A program made the position numbers and the translations under genes. This document shows, piece by piece, positions 22,988 to 31,000 of a DNA stretch of 51,733 nt (position 1 is the stretch's first letter; each line of letters starts with the position of its first letter). The notes beneath the pieces were generated by a model. It did not search any database and was not told the DNA's origin. It saw only the letters and a list, made by a program, of their open reading frames with translations. This stretch comes from an uncultured Eubacteriales bacterium (GTDB lineage: Bacteria; Bacillota; Clostridia; Peptostreptococcales; Anaerovoracaceae), in assembly GCA_902786815.1 (NCBI GenBank), contig CADADV010000013.1:1-51733 (forward strand), read 5' to 3'.

Positions 22988-23602
22988 ATGGATGTATCAA
23001 CGCTCAAGGCTCACCTCGGTGACGATCTGTTTGGCCAGGTGGAAGCGGCTCTCAAGGATGTGGACGGTCTGACGATCATCCCCACCAATGATGGGAGCTG
23101 GGTTCCCAAAACCAGGATCGATGAGGAAATGGGCAAACAGAAAACGCTCAAGGCGACTATCACCACCCTGAATCAGCAGCTGGCCGAAGCAAAGCAGAAG
23201 GGCGAAAGCGCGGACGCTCTGCAGGCGACCATTGACTCGCTGAAACAGCAGGTGGCTGATAAGGACGCCACGATCACTGGCATGAAGCGCTCCGGCAAGA
23301 TCAGGGAAGCCCTGACGAAAGCCAAAGTGCGGGATGCCGCTGTGGTTGAGAAGCTGCTGGACGCTGCCAAAATCGGAGAAGATGACAAGGGCAACCTGAC
23401 CGGCCTGGATGATCAGATCAAGGCCCTGAAGGAGAGCTCCGCTTATCTTTTCACGGAAGATGGCGGCAGTGGCCATCGAGGCGGCTGGGGCGGTGGAAAG
23501 GATCCGCAGGGTGGTTCCGGCGGATCTGGCGGTTCTGGCAGTAACGGCAACAGCGAGATCAATTCGATCATCCGGGCCGCTGCCGGACGCAGTGTTGAAT
23601 GA
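22988..23602 (+). CDS. Capsid scaffold protein (Gp20-like)
   Basis: A 204-residue scaffold. Residues ~45-105 are a strong coiled coil (KATITTLNQQLAEAKQKG, ATIDSLKQQVADKDATI). A conserved tail (REALTKAKVRDAAVVEKLLD, KESSAYLFTED) precedes a Gly/Ser-rich end, typical of minor structural GP20/scaffold proteins of SPP1-like phages. It guides assembly of the capsid protein encoded next and is normally released. ATG 22988 follows AAGGAGGAAAG. Confidence 0.85.
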   Translation: MDVSTLKAHLGDDLFGQVEAALKDVDGLTIIPTNDGSWVPKTRIDEEMGKQKTLKATITTLNQQLAEAKQKGESADALQATIDSLKQQVADKDATITGMKRSGKIREALTKAKVRDAAVVEKLLDAAKIGEDDKGNLTGLDDQIKALKESSAYLFTEDGGSGHRGGWGGGKDPQGGSGGSGGSGSNGNSEINSIIRAAAGRSVE

Positions 23603-23640
23603 TTACTTAACGACCAAAACAGAAAGGAAAGTGAATTACC

Positions 23641-24924
23641 ATGGCAATTATCGATCGCAGTGGTGCTGAAGTCCTGATCCCGGAAGAGAAATCCCGGGAG
23701 ATCCTGCAGTCCGTTCCGGAGCAGTCCATCGTCATGCGGCTGATGCGCCGCCTGCCGGACATGAGCTCCAAAACCCGTTCCATTCCGGTTCTGGGCTCCC
23801 TGCCCATGGCCTATTTCGTGGACGGCGATACCGGCATGAAGCAGACCACCAGCATGGCGTGGGAAAACGTCAAGCTGTACGCTGAGGAAATCGCCTGCAT
23901 CGTTCCCATCCCTGAGAACGTGCTGGATGACAGCGACTATGATATCTGGGGCAACGTATCTCCCCGGATGCGGGAAGCCATCGGCGCGGCTTTCGACAAG
24001 GCGGTGCTTCTGGGCACCAACAAGCCCTCCAACTTCCCGGCCGGCATCATTCCCGCGGCTGTGGACGCCGGCAACTACCTGACCCACCTGAACGGCGGGA
24101 ACCTGTATCAGGAACTGATGGGCGAAAACGGCCTGCTGGCCCTGATCGAAGCGGACGGCTATGTTCCTTCCGCCTACGTCGGCGCGATCAAGATGCGGTC
24201 CATCCTGCGCGGCGCCGTAGACAACAACGGCCTGCCGATCTTCGGCCGCGCCGTGTACCGTGACGGCGCCCAGGGCAAGAGCGTCTACGAGCTCGACGGA
24301 GCTGAGGCGCTGTTCCCGAAGAGCGAAGTCATGGATCCGGATCAGGTGCTGCTGCTCGGCGGCGACTGGAGCCAGGCTGTCTGGGCCATGCGCACCGACA
24401 TCACCACCAAGCTGCTGACCGAAGCGGTCATCCAGGATCCGAGCACCCACGAGATCGTCTACAACCTCGCGCAGCAGGATATGGTTGCCCTGCGTGTCGT
24501 GTTCCGCGCCGGCTGGGCGATGCCCAACCCGATCAACCGCGTGAACCCCACCAAGGCCACCCGGTATCCTTTCGCCGTGCTGAAGCCCAGCGCTCTGACG
24601 GTGATCGAATCCGCCACCTACAACGTGACCCAGCCCGCGAAGAACGGCACGCCTCAGTCCTCCCATGATTCCGGCACCGGCTACACCGCTGCCATCACGT
24701 GGACTCCTGATGACGATACCTTCGGCGCGAACAAGGTCTACACCGCGAAGGTGGTCCTCACCGCGGCTGACGGCTATGCCTTCTCCAACGACTTCGGCAA
24801 GGCCGATATCACCGGTCTGCCTGCCACTTCCGGCGGCGGCGCGACCGCGTCCAAGGTCACTGTCACCCGTGACAGCGCCTCCAAGGTCACCATCGAAGTC
24901 AAGTACGTGGCGACTGCCTCTTAA
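23641..24924 (+). CDS. Major capsid protein (HK97 fold) with C-terminal Ig-like domain
   Basis: A 427-residue capsid subunit. Residues ~1-315 are an HK97-type core with the N-arm (VLIPEEKSREILQSVPEQS), MAYFVDGDTGMKQTTSMAWE and LRVVFRAGWAMPNPINRVNP. An additional ~100-residue beta-sandwich domain follows: VIESATYNVTQPAKNGTPQS, YTAAITWTPDDDTFGANKVY, LTAADGYAFSNDFGKAD. Such domains are usual in Firmicutes cell-surface proteins rather than capsids, and would sit on the outside of the head. The start has a weak ribosome site (AAAGGAAAG). Confidence 0.9.
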   Translation: MAIIDRSGAEVLIPEEKSREILQSVPEQSIVMRLMRRLPDMSSKTRSIPVLGSLPMAYFVDGDTGMKQTTSMAWENVKLYAEEIACIVPIPENVLDDSDYDIWGNVSPRMREAIGAAFDKAVLLGTNKPSNFPAGIIPAAVDAGNYLTHLNGGNLYQELMGENGLLALIEADGYVPSAYVGAIKMRSILRGAVDNNGLPIFGRAVYRDGAQGKSVYELDGAEALFPKSEVMDPDQVLLLGGDWSQAVWAMRTDITTKLLTEAVIQDPSTHEIVYNLAQQDMVALRVVFRAGWAMPNPINRVNPTKATRYPFAVLKPSALTVIESATYNVTQPAKNGTPQSSHDSGTGYTAAITWTPDDDTFGANKVYTAKVVLTAADGYAFSNDFGKADITGLPATSGGGATASKVTVTRDSASKVTIEVKYVATAS

Positions 24925-24944
24925 TCCGTTGAGGAGGCGCGGAA

Positions 24945-25157
24945 ATGAAGATTCGGCTGATAAAGCCTCTGCCGCAGCCTGAATACGGCAGGGTTATTCC
25001 GGCAGGCGTCGTTATTGACGCGCCTCCTGCGCTTTCCGGGCGTCTTCTCCGTCAGGGTATAGGGAAACCTCTCCACGACGAAGAAGCGCCCGGGAAAGCC
25101 GCTGAGGCCCCGGAAATGAGGTCTCCGACGCGGAAGAAGGTGAAACGCAATGCCTGA
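24945..25157 (+). CDS. Small head-associated hypothetical protein
   Basis: A 70-residue basic protein (MKIRLIKPLPQPEYGRVIPA...) preceded by GAGGAGGCGCGG. A short beta hairpin followed by a basic, likely disordered tail (RSPTRKKVKRNA) is visible. Genes like it lie between the capsid and connector genes of many siphophages. Overlaps the next gene by 8 bp. Confidence 0.65.
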   Translation: MKIRLIKPLPQPEYGRVIPAGVVIDAPPALSGRLLRQGIGKPLHDEEAPGKAAEAPEMRSPTRKKVKRNA

Positions 25158-25500
25158 CGTGCATACGTGGACTGGAACGGCGACGGAAGAGGAAACCGCC
25201 ATGATGGTGGATCGGATGAAGCTGTTCATTTTCCCGAACGAAGCCAGGGCTGAAGATGAAATCGAAGCCTTCAACAAGGCTGTCGAGTATCAGATAGCCC
25301 ACGAACACAGCCTTCAGGAACAGTACGGCGAAATCCCGGACGGCGTTGAAGCCTTCAAGATCGGCGATTTCTCCATGAACTTCGAGGAAGGCGTGAACGG
25401 AATCGGCCTGACGCGGAAGACGATCTGCGAAGCCGCGTACTCCGTCCTCCTCCGGGCGGGACTCCTGTACCGGGGACTTCCGAGGGCGGTGAGCGAATGA
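25150..25500 (+). CDS. Head-tail connector protein (adaptor type, putative)
   Basis: A 116-residue protein (EETAMMVDRMKLFIFPNEAR...). Mixed helix with a conserved-looking ICEAAYSVLLRAGLLYRG end. Its place, directly after the capsid and before three further connectors, is where the gp15/gp6-like adaptor that binds the portal is found. The assignment rests on order rather than motif. Overlaps neighbours by 8 and 4 bp. Confidence 0.55.
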   Translation: MPDVHTWTGTATEEETAMMVDRMKLFIFPNEARAEDEIEAFNKAVEYQIAHEHSLQEQYGEIPDGVEAFKIGDFSMNFEEGVNGIGLTRKTICEAAYSVLLRAGLLYRGLPRAVSE

Positions 25501-25811
25501 GCAGGATCAAATTTCTGCTGCGGCAGACCGCGACCATCCGGCCGTGGATCCGATCCGCCAACGGAGAGGATATATACGGCGCAGAGGAAACGCGGAAATG
25601 CCGGCTGCAGCGCAGGCGCGATCTGGAACACACATACAAAAACCCTGCCGGCGCGATGGATCAGGTAGTAGCCAGAGCAAAGATGTTCTGCGAAGGTGAG
25701 AAGATCCCTGAGCGTTCCATCGTCACCGTGGACGATGCGGAGTACATCGTGATCGAGTGCTACCGCGCTTTCGGTTTTTCTGAAGACCACCTGGAGGTGG
25801 TTCTGCAGTGA
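25497..25811 (+). CDS. Head completion/stopper protein (putative)
   Basis: A 104-residue beta-rich protein (MSRIKFLLRQTATIRPWIRS..., IPERSIVTVDDAEYIVIECY). The pattern of an N-terminal RQTATI strand and a VEY-type late strand is usual for SPP1 gp16-like stoppers or head-tail joining proteins that plug the DNA channel. Assigned by order and general look. Confidence 0.6.
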   Translation: MSRIKFLLRQTATIRPWIRSANGEDIYGAEETRKCRLQRRRDLEHTYKNPAGAMDQVVARAKMFCEGEKIPERSIVTVDDAEYIVIECYRAFGFSEDHLEVVLQ

Positions 25812-26170
25812 GCAGAGGGTTCAGGGTGGATGTTCGCCTGGACAAGGCGAAGATCAAGAACGTCACAAAACAGTGTACTAAAAAGGGTACCTGGTCTGCG
25901 CTGGATCATCTTGCTGCAGTCAGCAAGGAACAGGTTCCGCTTGACCAGGGCCCTTTGAAGAACTCCTGCTATGTGGATGTTGCCGACGATGGCAGCAGTG
26001 GAACGGTATCGTATGATACTCCCTACGCCATTATTCAGCACGAGAACATGCAGTTTCAGCACCAGAGAGGCCGGAAGGCCAAATATCTGGAAGACCCGGC
26101 AAACGATTCTTCCGTCCAGCGGGAAATGCGTGAGCTCATCAAACGAGCCTATGAAGAACAGATGGGGTGA
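25808..26170 (+). CDS. Minor capsid / tail-completion protein (Minor_capsid_2-like)
   Basis: A 120-residue protein with the motif VSYDTPYAIIQHENMQFQHQ followed by RGRKAKYLEDP, seen in phage minor capsid/HK97 gp10-like neck proteins. It probably joins head and tail. Start is GTG 25808, overlapping the previous TGA. Confidence 0.75.
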   Translation: MSRGFRVDVRLDKAKIKNVTKQCTKKGTWSALDHLAAVSKEQVPLDQGPLKNSCYVDVADDGSSGTVSYDTPYAIIQHENMQFQHQRGRKAKYLEDPANDSSVQREMRELIKRAYEEQMG

Positions 26171-26172
26171 TC

Positions 26173-26559
26173 ATGATGAATCTTTTGGAAGAACTGGCAC
26201 GTCATCTGGAATTCTGCGGTTTCGGGACTGTTGCTGACGCCTCTGCGGACGGTGATATTCACTGGGCACGGATGCCTGATTCTCCGGATGACTGCATCTG
26301 TGTTTTCTCTACTGACAGCGGTGTAGGCGGCCCTGACTCCACAGCAAGGTTCCAGATCATGAACAGGGCGAAAAGCACACGGACCGCTTATGAGGTTTCC
26401 TACGCCATCGCTCAGGAGCTGGATGACTATTCCGGGTTCCTGAACGGGGATGGCCACGATGTCAGCATTGAGGTTATCAACGCTGCCACAGGCCTCGGCC
26501 CGGACACCAAAAAGCGCGAAGTGTATGTGACCAACATTGCAGTCAAATACTGCAACTGA
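26173..26559 (+). CDS. Tail terminator / minor capsid protein (putative)
   Basis: A 128-residue protein (MMNLLEELARHLEFCGFG...). Its layout, an N-terminal helix then an alternating strand pattern ending VYVTNIAVKYCN, is that of tail-terminator proteins, which cap the tail tube; the position just before the tube protein supports this. Either ATG 26173 or 26176 could start it, with GGGGTG upstream. Confidence 0.65.
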   Translation: MMNLLEELARHLEFCGFGTVADASADGDIHWARMPDSPDDCICVFSTDSGVGGPDSTARFQIMNRAKSTRTAYEVSYAIAQELDDYSGFLNGDGHDVSIEVINAATGLGPDTKKREVYVTNIAVKYCN

Positions 26560-26578
26560 AAGAAAGGACTGATTATCT

Positions 26579-27319
26579 ATGGCGAAAGGACGCAAGAATT
26601 CCTGCCCGACTAATATTCGGAACTGGGGTATCTTCATCCAGGACAAGAGCGCGGTTTCTGAGACCTGGGTCCGTATCAAGGGCCTGGAAGAGCTGACTCG
26701 CAGCACGGACAGCGACACCGAAGACGGTTCCGCTGCTACCGATCTGTGGGAAGAGCCCTATGTCTCCAAGCGCAGCGGCTCCCTGACCCTGAGCGGCAAG
26801 CCGAAGGTGGATGCCGCTACCGGCGCTGTGGATCCCGGCCAGCAGATGCTGGATGACTATGCCACCAGCGGTGTCTGTGACGATGACGCTACACTGAAGA
26901 TCGTCGATCCCTACGGCACGGCGATCGTCGGCGACTTCATTGTCACCGGCAGCGAAGTCTCCTCCGATGAGGATGAAGACACCAAGAACTGGGATCTGGA
27001 ACAGGTCGGCGATGTGGATACTCTGCCTTATGTGCAGATGTCCAGTATCTCTCTGAAGGATGGCAACAGCGACGTGACCACCCTGTCCATTGCGGTCGGG
27101 GCCACTGCGAAGATCATCACCATCGTTTTCAATCCCACCAACGCCAGCAACCAGCGGTTCCGGATCAGCTCCAGCAACAAGCGGGTTGCCTCTGTTGGCA
27201 ATATCACCGACGATTCCTTCACAGTGAATCCGGTGAGCGCCGGCACTTCGAAGATCACCGTGACCACGGTCAACGGCGCGAAGACTGCCACCCTGACTGT
27301 GACTGTTACCGATTCGTAA
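26579..27319 (+). CDS. Major tail tube protein with C-terminal bacterial Ig-like domain
   Basis: A 246-residue tube subunit. The N-terminal ~155 residues form the tube domain (GRKNSCPTNIRNWGIFIQD, WVRIKGLEELTR, GKPKVDAATGAVDPGQQM). The C-terminal ~85 residues (ISLKDGNSDVTTLSIAVGAT to TATLTVTVTDS) look like a Big_2-type Ig domain decorating the tail surface. A close paralogue lies 11.5 kb downstream (38144-38953). Starts after GAAAGGACTGATTATCT. Confidence 0.85.
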   Translation: MAKGRKNSCPTNIRNWGIFIQDKSAVSETWVRIKGLEELTRSTDSDTEDGSAATDLWEEPYVSKRSGSLTLSGKPKVDAATGAVDPGQQMLDDYATSGVCDDDATLKIVDPYGTAIVGDFIVTGSEVSSDEDEDTKNWDLEQVGDVDTLPYVQMSSISLKDGNSDVTTLSIAVGATAKIITIVFNPTNASNQRFRISSSNKRVASVGNITDDSFTVNPVSAGTSKITVTTVNGAKTATLTVTVTDS

Positions 27320-27331
27320 TTCCACAACCAC

Positions 27332-27360
27332 GCGCCGGGTAGGATTGTCCTATCCGGCGC
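27332..27360 (+). terminator. Strong intergenic hairpin after the tail-tube gene
   Basis: GCGCCGG plus GTAGGA pairs with TCCTAT plus CCGGCGC (13 pairs including one G-T) around a TTG loop. There is no T-run, so it may slow or partly stop transcription or protect the mRNA 3' end. This fits the need for much more tube protein than downstream tail proteins. Confidence 0.6.
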
Positions 27361-27385
27361 ATATGATTTTAAGGAGGAAAAAATC

Positions 27386-27763
27386 ATGGCAAGCCGTACT
27401 CTGAATTTCGACAATTTCATGACCGAGAAGAAACAGGATCCCATTATGGTGACCGTGTTCGGGAAGGAATACCCGGTGAAGCCGGAGATCCCCGCAATTG
27501 TGATGGTCACTCTGGCCAGAACGAATGACGCGAACATTTCTGAGTTTGAAGCAACGAAGATGCTGCTGAATGCCGGGGATGTTCTCTTTGGAAAGGAAGC
27601 TATCAGCGAGTTCTGCGCGAAAGGCATGCAGAGCGATCAGCTGATCAATCTGATAAAGATGGTGTTTGAAACCATCAACGGCAAGGATGTTGACGGCGAC
27701 GATGTGGAGGAACTCAGCGATGAGGACGGCATGGTCGCCACCAGCTCAAAGGCAAAAAAGTAA
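27386..27763 (+). CDS. Tail assembly chaperone, short form (gpG-like)
   Basis: A 125-residue protein (MASRTLNFDNFMTEKKQDPI...). It is mostly helical after a beta start and ends in an acidic tail plus KAKK. By position (tube protein, then this, then the tape measure) it is the gpG-type chaperone that holds the tape measure during tail assembly. AAGGAGG precedes the ATG. The slippery heptamer AAAAAAG occupies its last codons. Confidence 0.85.
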   Translation: MASRTLNFDNFMTEKKQDPIMVTVFGKEYPVKPEIPAIVMVTLARTNDANISEFEATKMLLNAGDVLFGKEAISEFCAKGMQSDQLINLIKMVFETINGKDVDGDDVEELSDEDGMVATSSKAKK

Positions 27764-27834
27764 ACCTGCTCTACGTGTGGGACGCGGTTGAAGCCGATTT
27801 CCTGCGGGATTACGGCATCGACCTGGTAGAGCAG
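27754..27834 (+). promoter_or_regulatory. Programmed -1 ribosomal frameshift signal (slippery site and stem)
   Basis: The heptamer A AAA AAG at 27754-27760 is in the right phase for -1 slippage and is followed at once by the zero-frame TAA (27761-27763). Five bases after the heptamer, CTGCTCTAC (27766-27774) can pair perfectly with GTAGAGCAG (27826-27834), a 9-bp stem that could stall the ribosome. Both parts match the logic of gpG/gpGT frameshifting in tailed phages. Confidence 0.8.
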
Positions 27835-28020
27835 ATCGACGTCATGTCGTGGAGGCGGTTTTCCATTCTGTTCCGGAACCTCTCCCCGTATGGCGCTACA
27901 GCGGCCCGTATTGAAGAAATGAAGCGCAAACCAAAGGAAGATATGACCGTCGAGGAAGGCCGCTCACAGGCAGCGGCTTTCTTTGCGTCTGTACTGTCTA
28001 CAAACGGATCGCGCAGTTAA
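27760..28020 (+). CDS. gpT-like extension, made only as gpGT by -1 frameshift
   Basis: After slippage the frame reads GTA AAC CTG... and continues for 86 residues (LYVWDAVEADFLRDYGIDLV, then WRRFSILFRNLSPYGATAAR). Fusion to the 125 zero-frame residues gives a ~211-residue gpGT. The T part normally binds the tape measure and recruits tube subunits. A GTG at 27775 exists but no ribosome site precedes it, so independent translation is unlikely. Stop is 12 bases before the tape-measure start. Confidence 0.8.
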   Translation, partial: VNLLYVWDAVEADFLRDYGIDLVEQIDVMSWRRFSILFRNLSPYGATAARIEEMKRKPKEDMTVEEGRSQAAAFFASVLSTNGSRS

Positions 28021-28033
28021 GGTGGTGAGATGA

Positions 28034-31000
28034 GTGGCGCTGAAAGTTGGCGAATTGTTCGCGAGTTTTAACCTGGATACCAGTGGCATTGACGGTGCTG
28101 TAAAGAGCGCTGAGAGCAAGATGTCCAACATGGGCAAGAATCTCGCCATCGGTGGCGCTGCCATGACAGCGGCCGTTACGGTACCGCTGAAGAAGGCTGC
28201 ATCTGCGATCTATGAAGCAGGAAGCGGATTCGATGCCCAGATGTCCAAAGTGTTTGCTATTGCAGGAAGCGAAGTTACCGGAAGCGCGGAAGCAATGGAA
28301 GCACTTCGGAAAAAGGCCCTTGAGATGGGTTCTACGACGCAGTTTACCGCCTCTGAAGCCGGTGAAGCTATGGAGTATATGGCCATGGCAGGCTGGAAAA
28401 CAGAGCAAATGCTGGCTGCTATCGGGCCTCTGATGAATCTGGCTGCAGCTGCCGGCGCGGATCTGGGCACCACTTCCGATATCGTGACTGACGCCATGAC
28501 CGCTTTCGGATATTCCGCTACGGATACCGTCAAGGTGGTCAAAGACGGCGTAGAGATGGAAGTCAATGCCGTTGAGCATTTCGCAGATGTTCTGGCAGCG
28601 GCTTCCTCCAATTCCAATACCAACGTCACAATGCTGGGTGAAAGCTTCAAGTTTGCCGCGCCTCTGGCCGGTGCCCTGGGCTACAGCGTGGATGACGTGG
28701 CAATTGCTCTGGGCCTTATGGCCAACAACGGCATTAAGAGCAGCATGGCCGGTACTTCTCTGAGCCGTATTATCCAGAACATGGCAAAGCCAAGCGACCA
28801 GACGGCCGCTGCCATGGAAGCCCTTGGTGTATCGCTGTACAACAGCAAAGGCGAAGCGAAATCCCTGCGGGAAATCATGGGAGACTTCCGCGGCCAGGCG
28901 AAGAAGAACGGCGTGGATGTTGCGAAGCTGGCTGCAGATGTCGCAGAACTGGACGATCAGTACGCCAGCGGCAAGCTGACAGAGGAACAGTATACGGCAA
29001 AGCTGGAAGAACTGACCGCCGGCAGCGGAGACTTCCTGAAGAATCTGACTCAGCTGGCAGGCGCCCGTGGCCTTCCCGGCCTTCTGGCCATTATGAATGC
29101 CACGGATGAGGACTTCGAAAAGCTATGTGGCGCGATCGACAATGCAACCGGCTCCGCTTCGGAAATGAAGCGGGTCATGCTGGATAACGCCAAAGGCGAT
29201 ATCACCCTGTTCAAGAGCGCTCTGGAAGGCCTGGAGATCACGCTGTGGGGGCTGGCTGAAAACGGCTTCCGGAAGGTCGTACAGGAAGCTACGAAGTACG
29301 TGGATGCTTTTCGGAATGCAGATAAGTCCACCCAGCTCGGCGCGCTGAAAATGGGCGCACTCGCGGCCGCGATTGGTCCTGCTATGGCTGGCATGGGCGG
29401 TCTTGTGGCGATACTTCCGACACTGGCCAGAACCTTCACGCTCGTTTCCGGTCCGACGGCACTGCTGGCGATCGGCCTACTTGCCCTGGGTGCTGCCGCA
29501 ATCGACAGCAACAATGATATCGGAAAAACCTTCGTCAAAGGTATGACCAAGGCCGGAATCAAAATCAGGAAGTTCGGTGCTGACGTTGAAAAGCAGCTGC
29601 CCGCGCTGACCCAGAACATGAACAATTCCCTGAGAAGCCTGTCTACCGGAATCAAAACCGGTTTGCCCGGCATGATCGACGGCCTGACCAGCATCATTAC
29701 CACCGGTGTTCAGGCCATATCGGCCAATATGCCGCAGATCGCGAATGTTTCCCAGACAATTGTCACAACTCTGGCCAACAGCATCAAAAAGAACGCGCCG
29801 AAAATCGTCCCGGCCATTCTGGATCTGCTGACGAATATGGCCACTGCGCTGATCAGCAACATTCCTGTCGTGCTGGAAGGCATGGGTACGGTCATCACGT
29901 CCATTATTTCCGCTGTGAGCAGTGCTGACTGGGGCGAAATCGGCACAAAGCTGAAGACTGCCCTTGAGGAAGCCGTAAAGCAGGCATTTACCGTCTTCAA
30001 GAAAGGCGCCATGGGTGACAAGTACACCGAAGACGCCACATGGGTTCAGGTCGGTACCGCCATGATCGAAAACATCAGGGACGGCATCACCAAAGCGGCG
30101 AAGAACAGCAAGGACCTGCTCGGAAGCCTCGTACTCGGAGAAGATTATGTTCCGGATGACAGCTGGGGCACCGTCGCCGGGAAAATCTGGAATAAGATTA
30201 CCGCTTCAATGGGCACCCTGCTGAAAAGTGCCGGCGATCTGCTGAAAGGAATGGTCCTTGGGGACGATTACACTGCAGACGCCAGCTGGGGCACGGTGGC
30301 CACGAAGATCTGGGAAAAGATTAAGGCAAAAATCACGGAACTGAAATCCAACGTAAAGGACCTGATCGGAACCATTGCACTGGGCGACGATTATACAGCT
30401 GATACCAGCTGGGAAAAAGTCGGACAGGCGATCTGGGACAAGGTCAAGGAAAAGATTACCTCACTCACCGTAAACGCGAAGGATCTGGCATCCGCCTTCG
30501 GCACCATTGCCGGAGACATTGTCACCGGTATCGCGAAAGCTATTCCTAAAGCGCTGAATGCCGCAGGACAGGTCTTTGATGCTGGGCTGATGCTTGCCGG
30601 TGCTCTCGTAGACACCATTGTTGCTGCATTTGACAGCTTTAAACCTGAACTAAATGTAGGAAACATCGTCCAGAGCCTTGTGAACAATATCACAAGGGCT
30701 ATCGGTGGCGTGTTCGATTTCGGCGGTAAAGTTGTTACCGCAGGAGCGCATATTGCCAGCAGCCTGCTTGACAGCCTGGCATCTTCTCTGGATACCACCA
30801 TCAATACGACAGGCGTCAGCGAAATGACGGGCAAGCTCAGGACGTTCCTGCAGACGCTGATTAACAAAATCGTGGAGCTGGTACCGAAACTCTTCCAGAC
30901 CGGCGGTAAAGTGATCAGCGCAGGCATGAAGCTGGCTTCCGAACTGGTGAAAAGCCTCGCGGAAGGTTTCCAGAGCGGCGGCGGCCTCGATGTCGATCTT

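Noticed and set aside
23443-24666. 407-codon minus-strand frame over the capsid gene
   Set aside because: His/Gly/Val-rich shadow of the capsid gene; the plus-strand product has HK97 landmarks and proper context.
27775-28020. Independent gene starting at GTG 27775
   Set aside because: No ribosome site; the slippery heptamer and chaperone logic explain the frame as a -1 extension.
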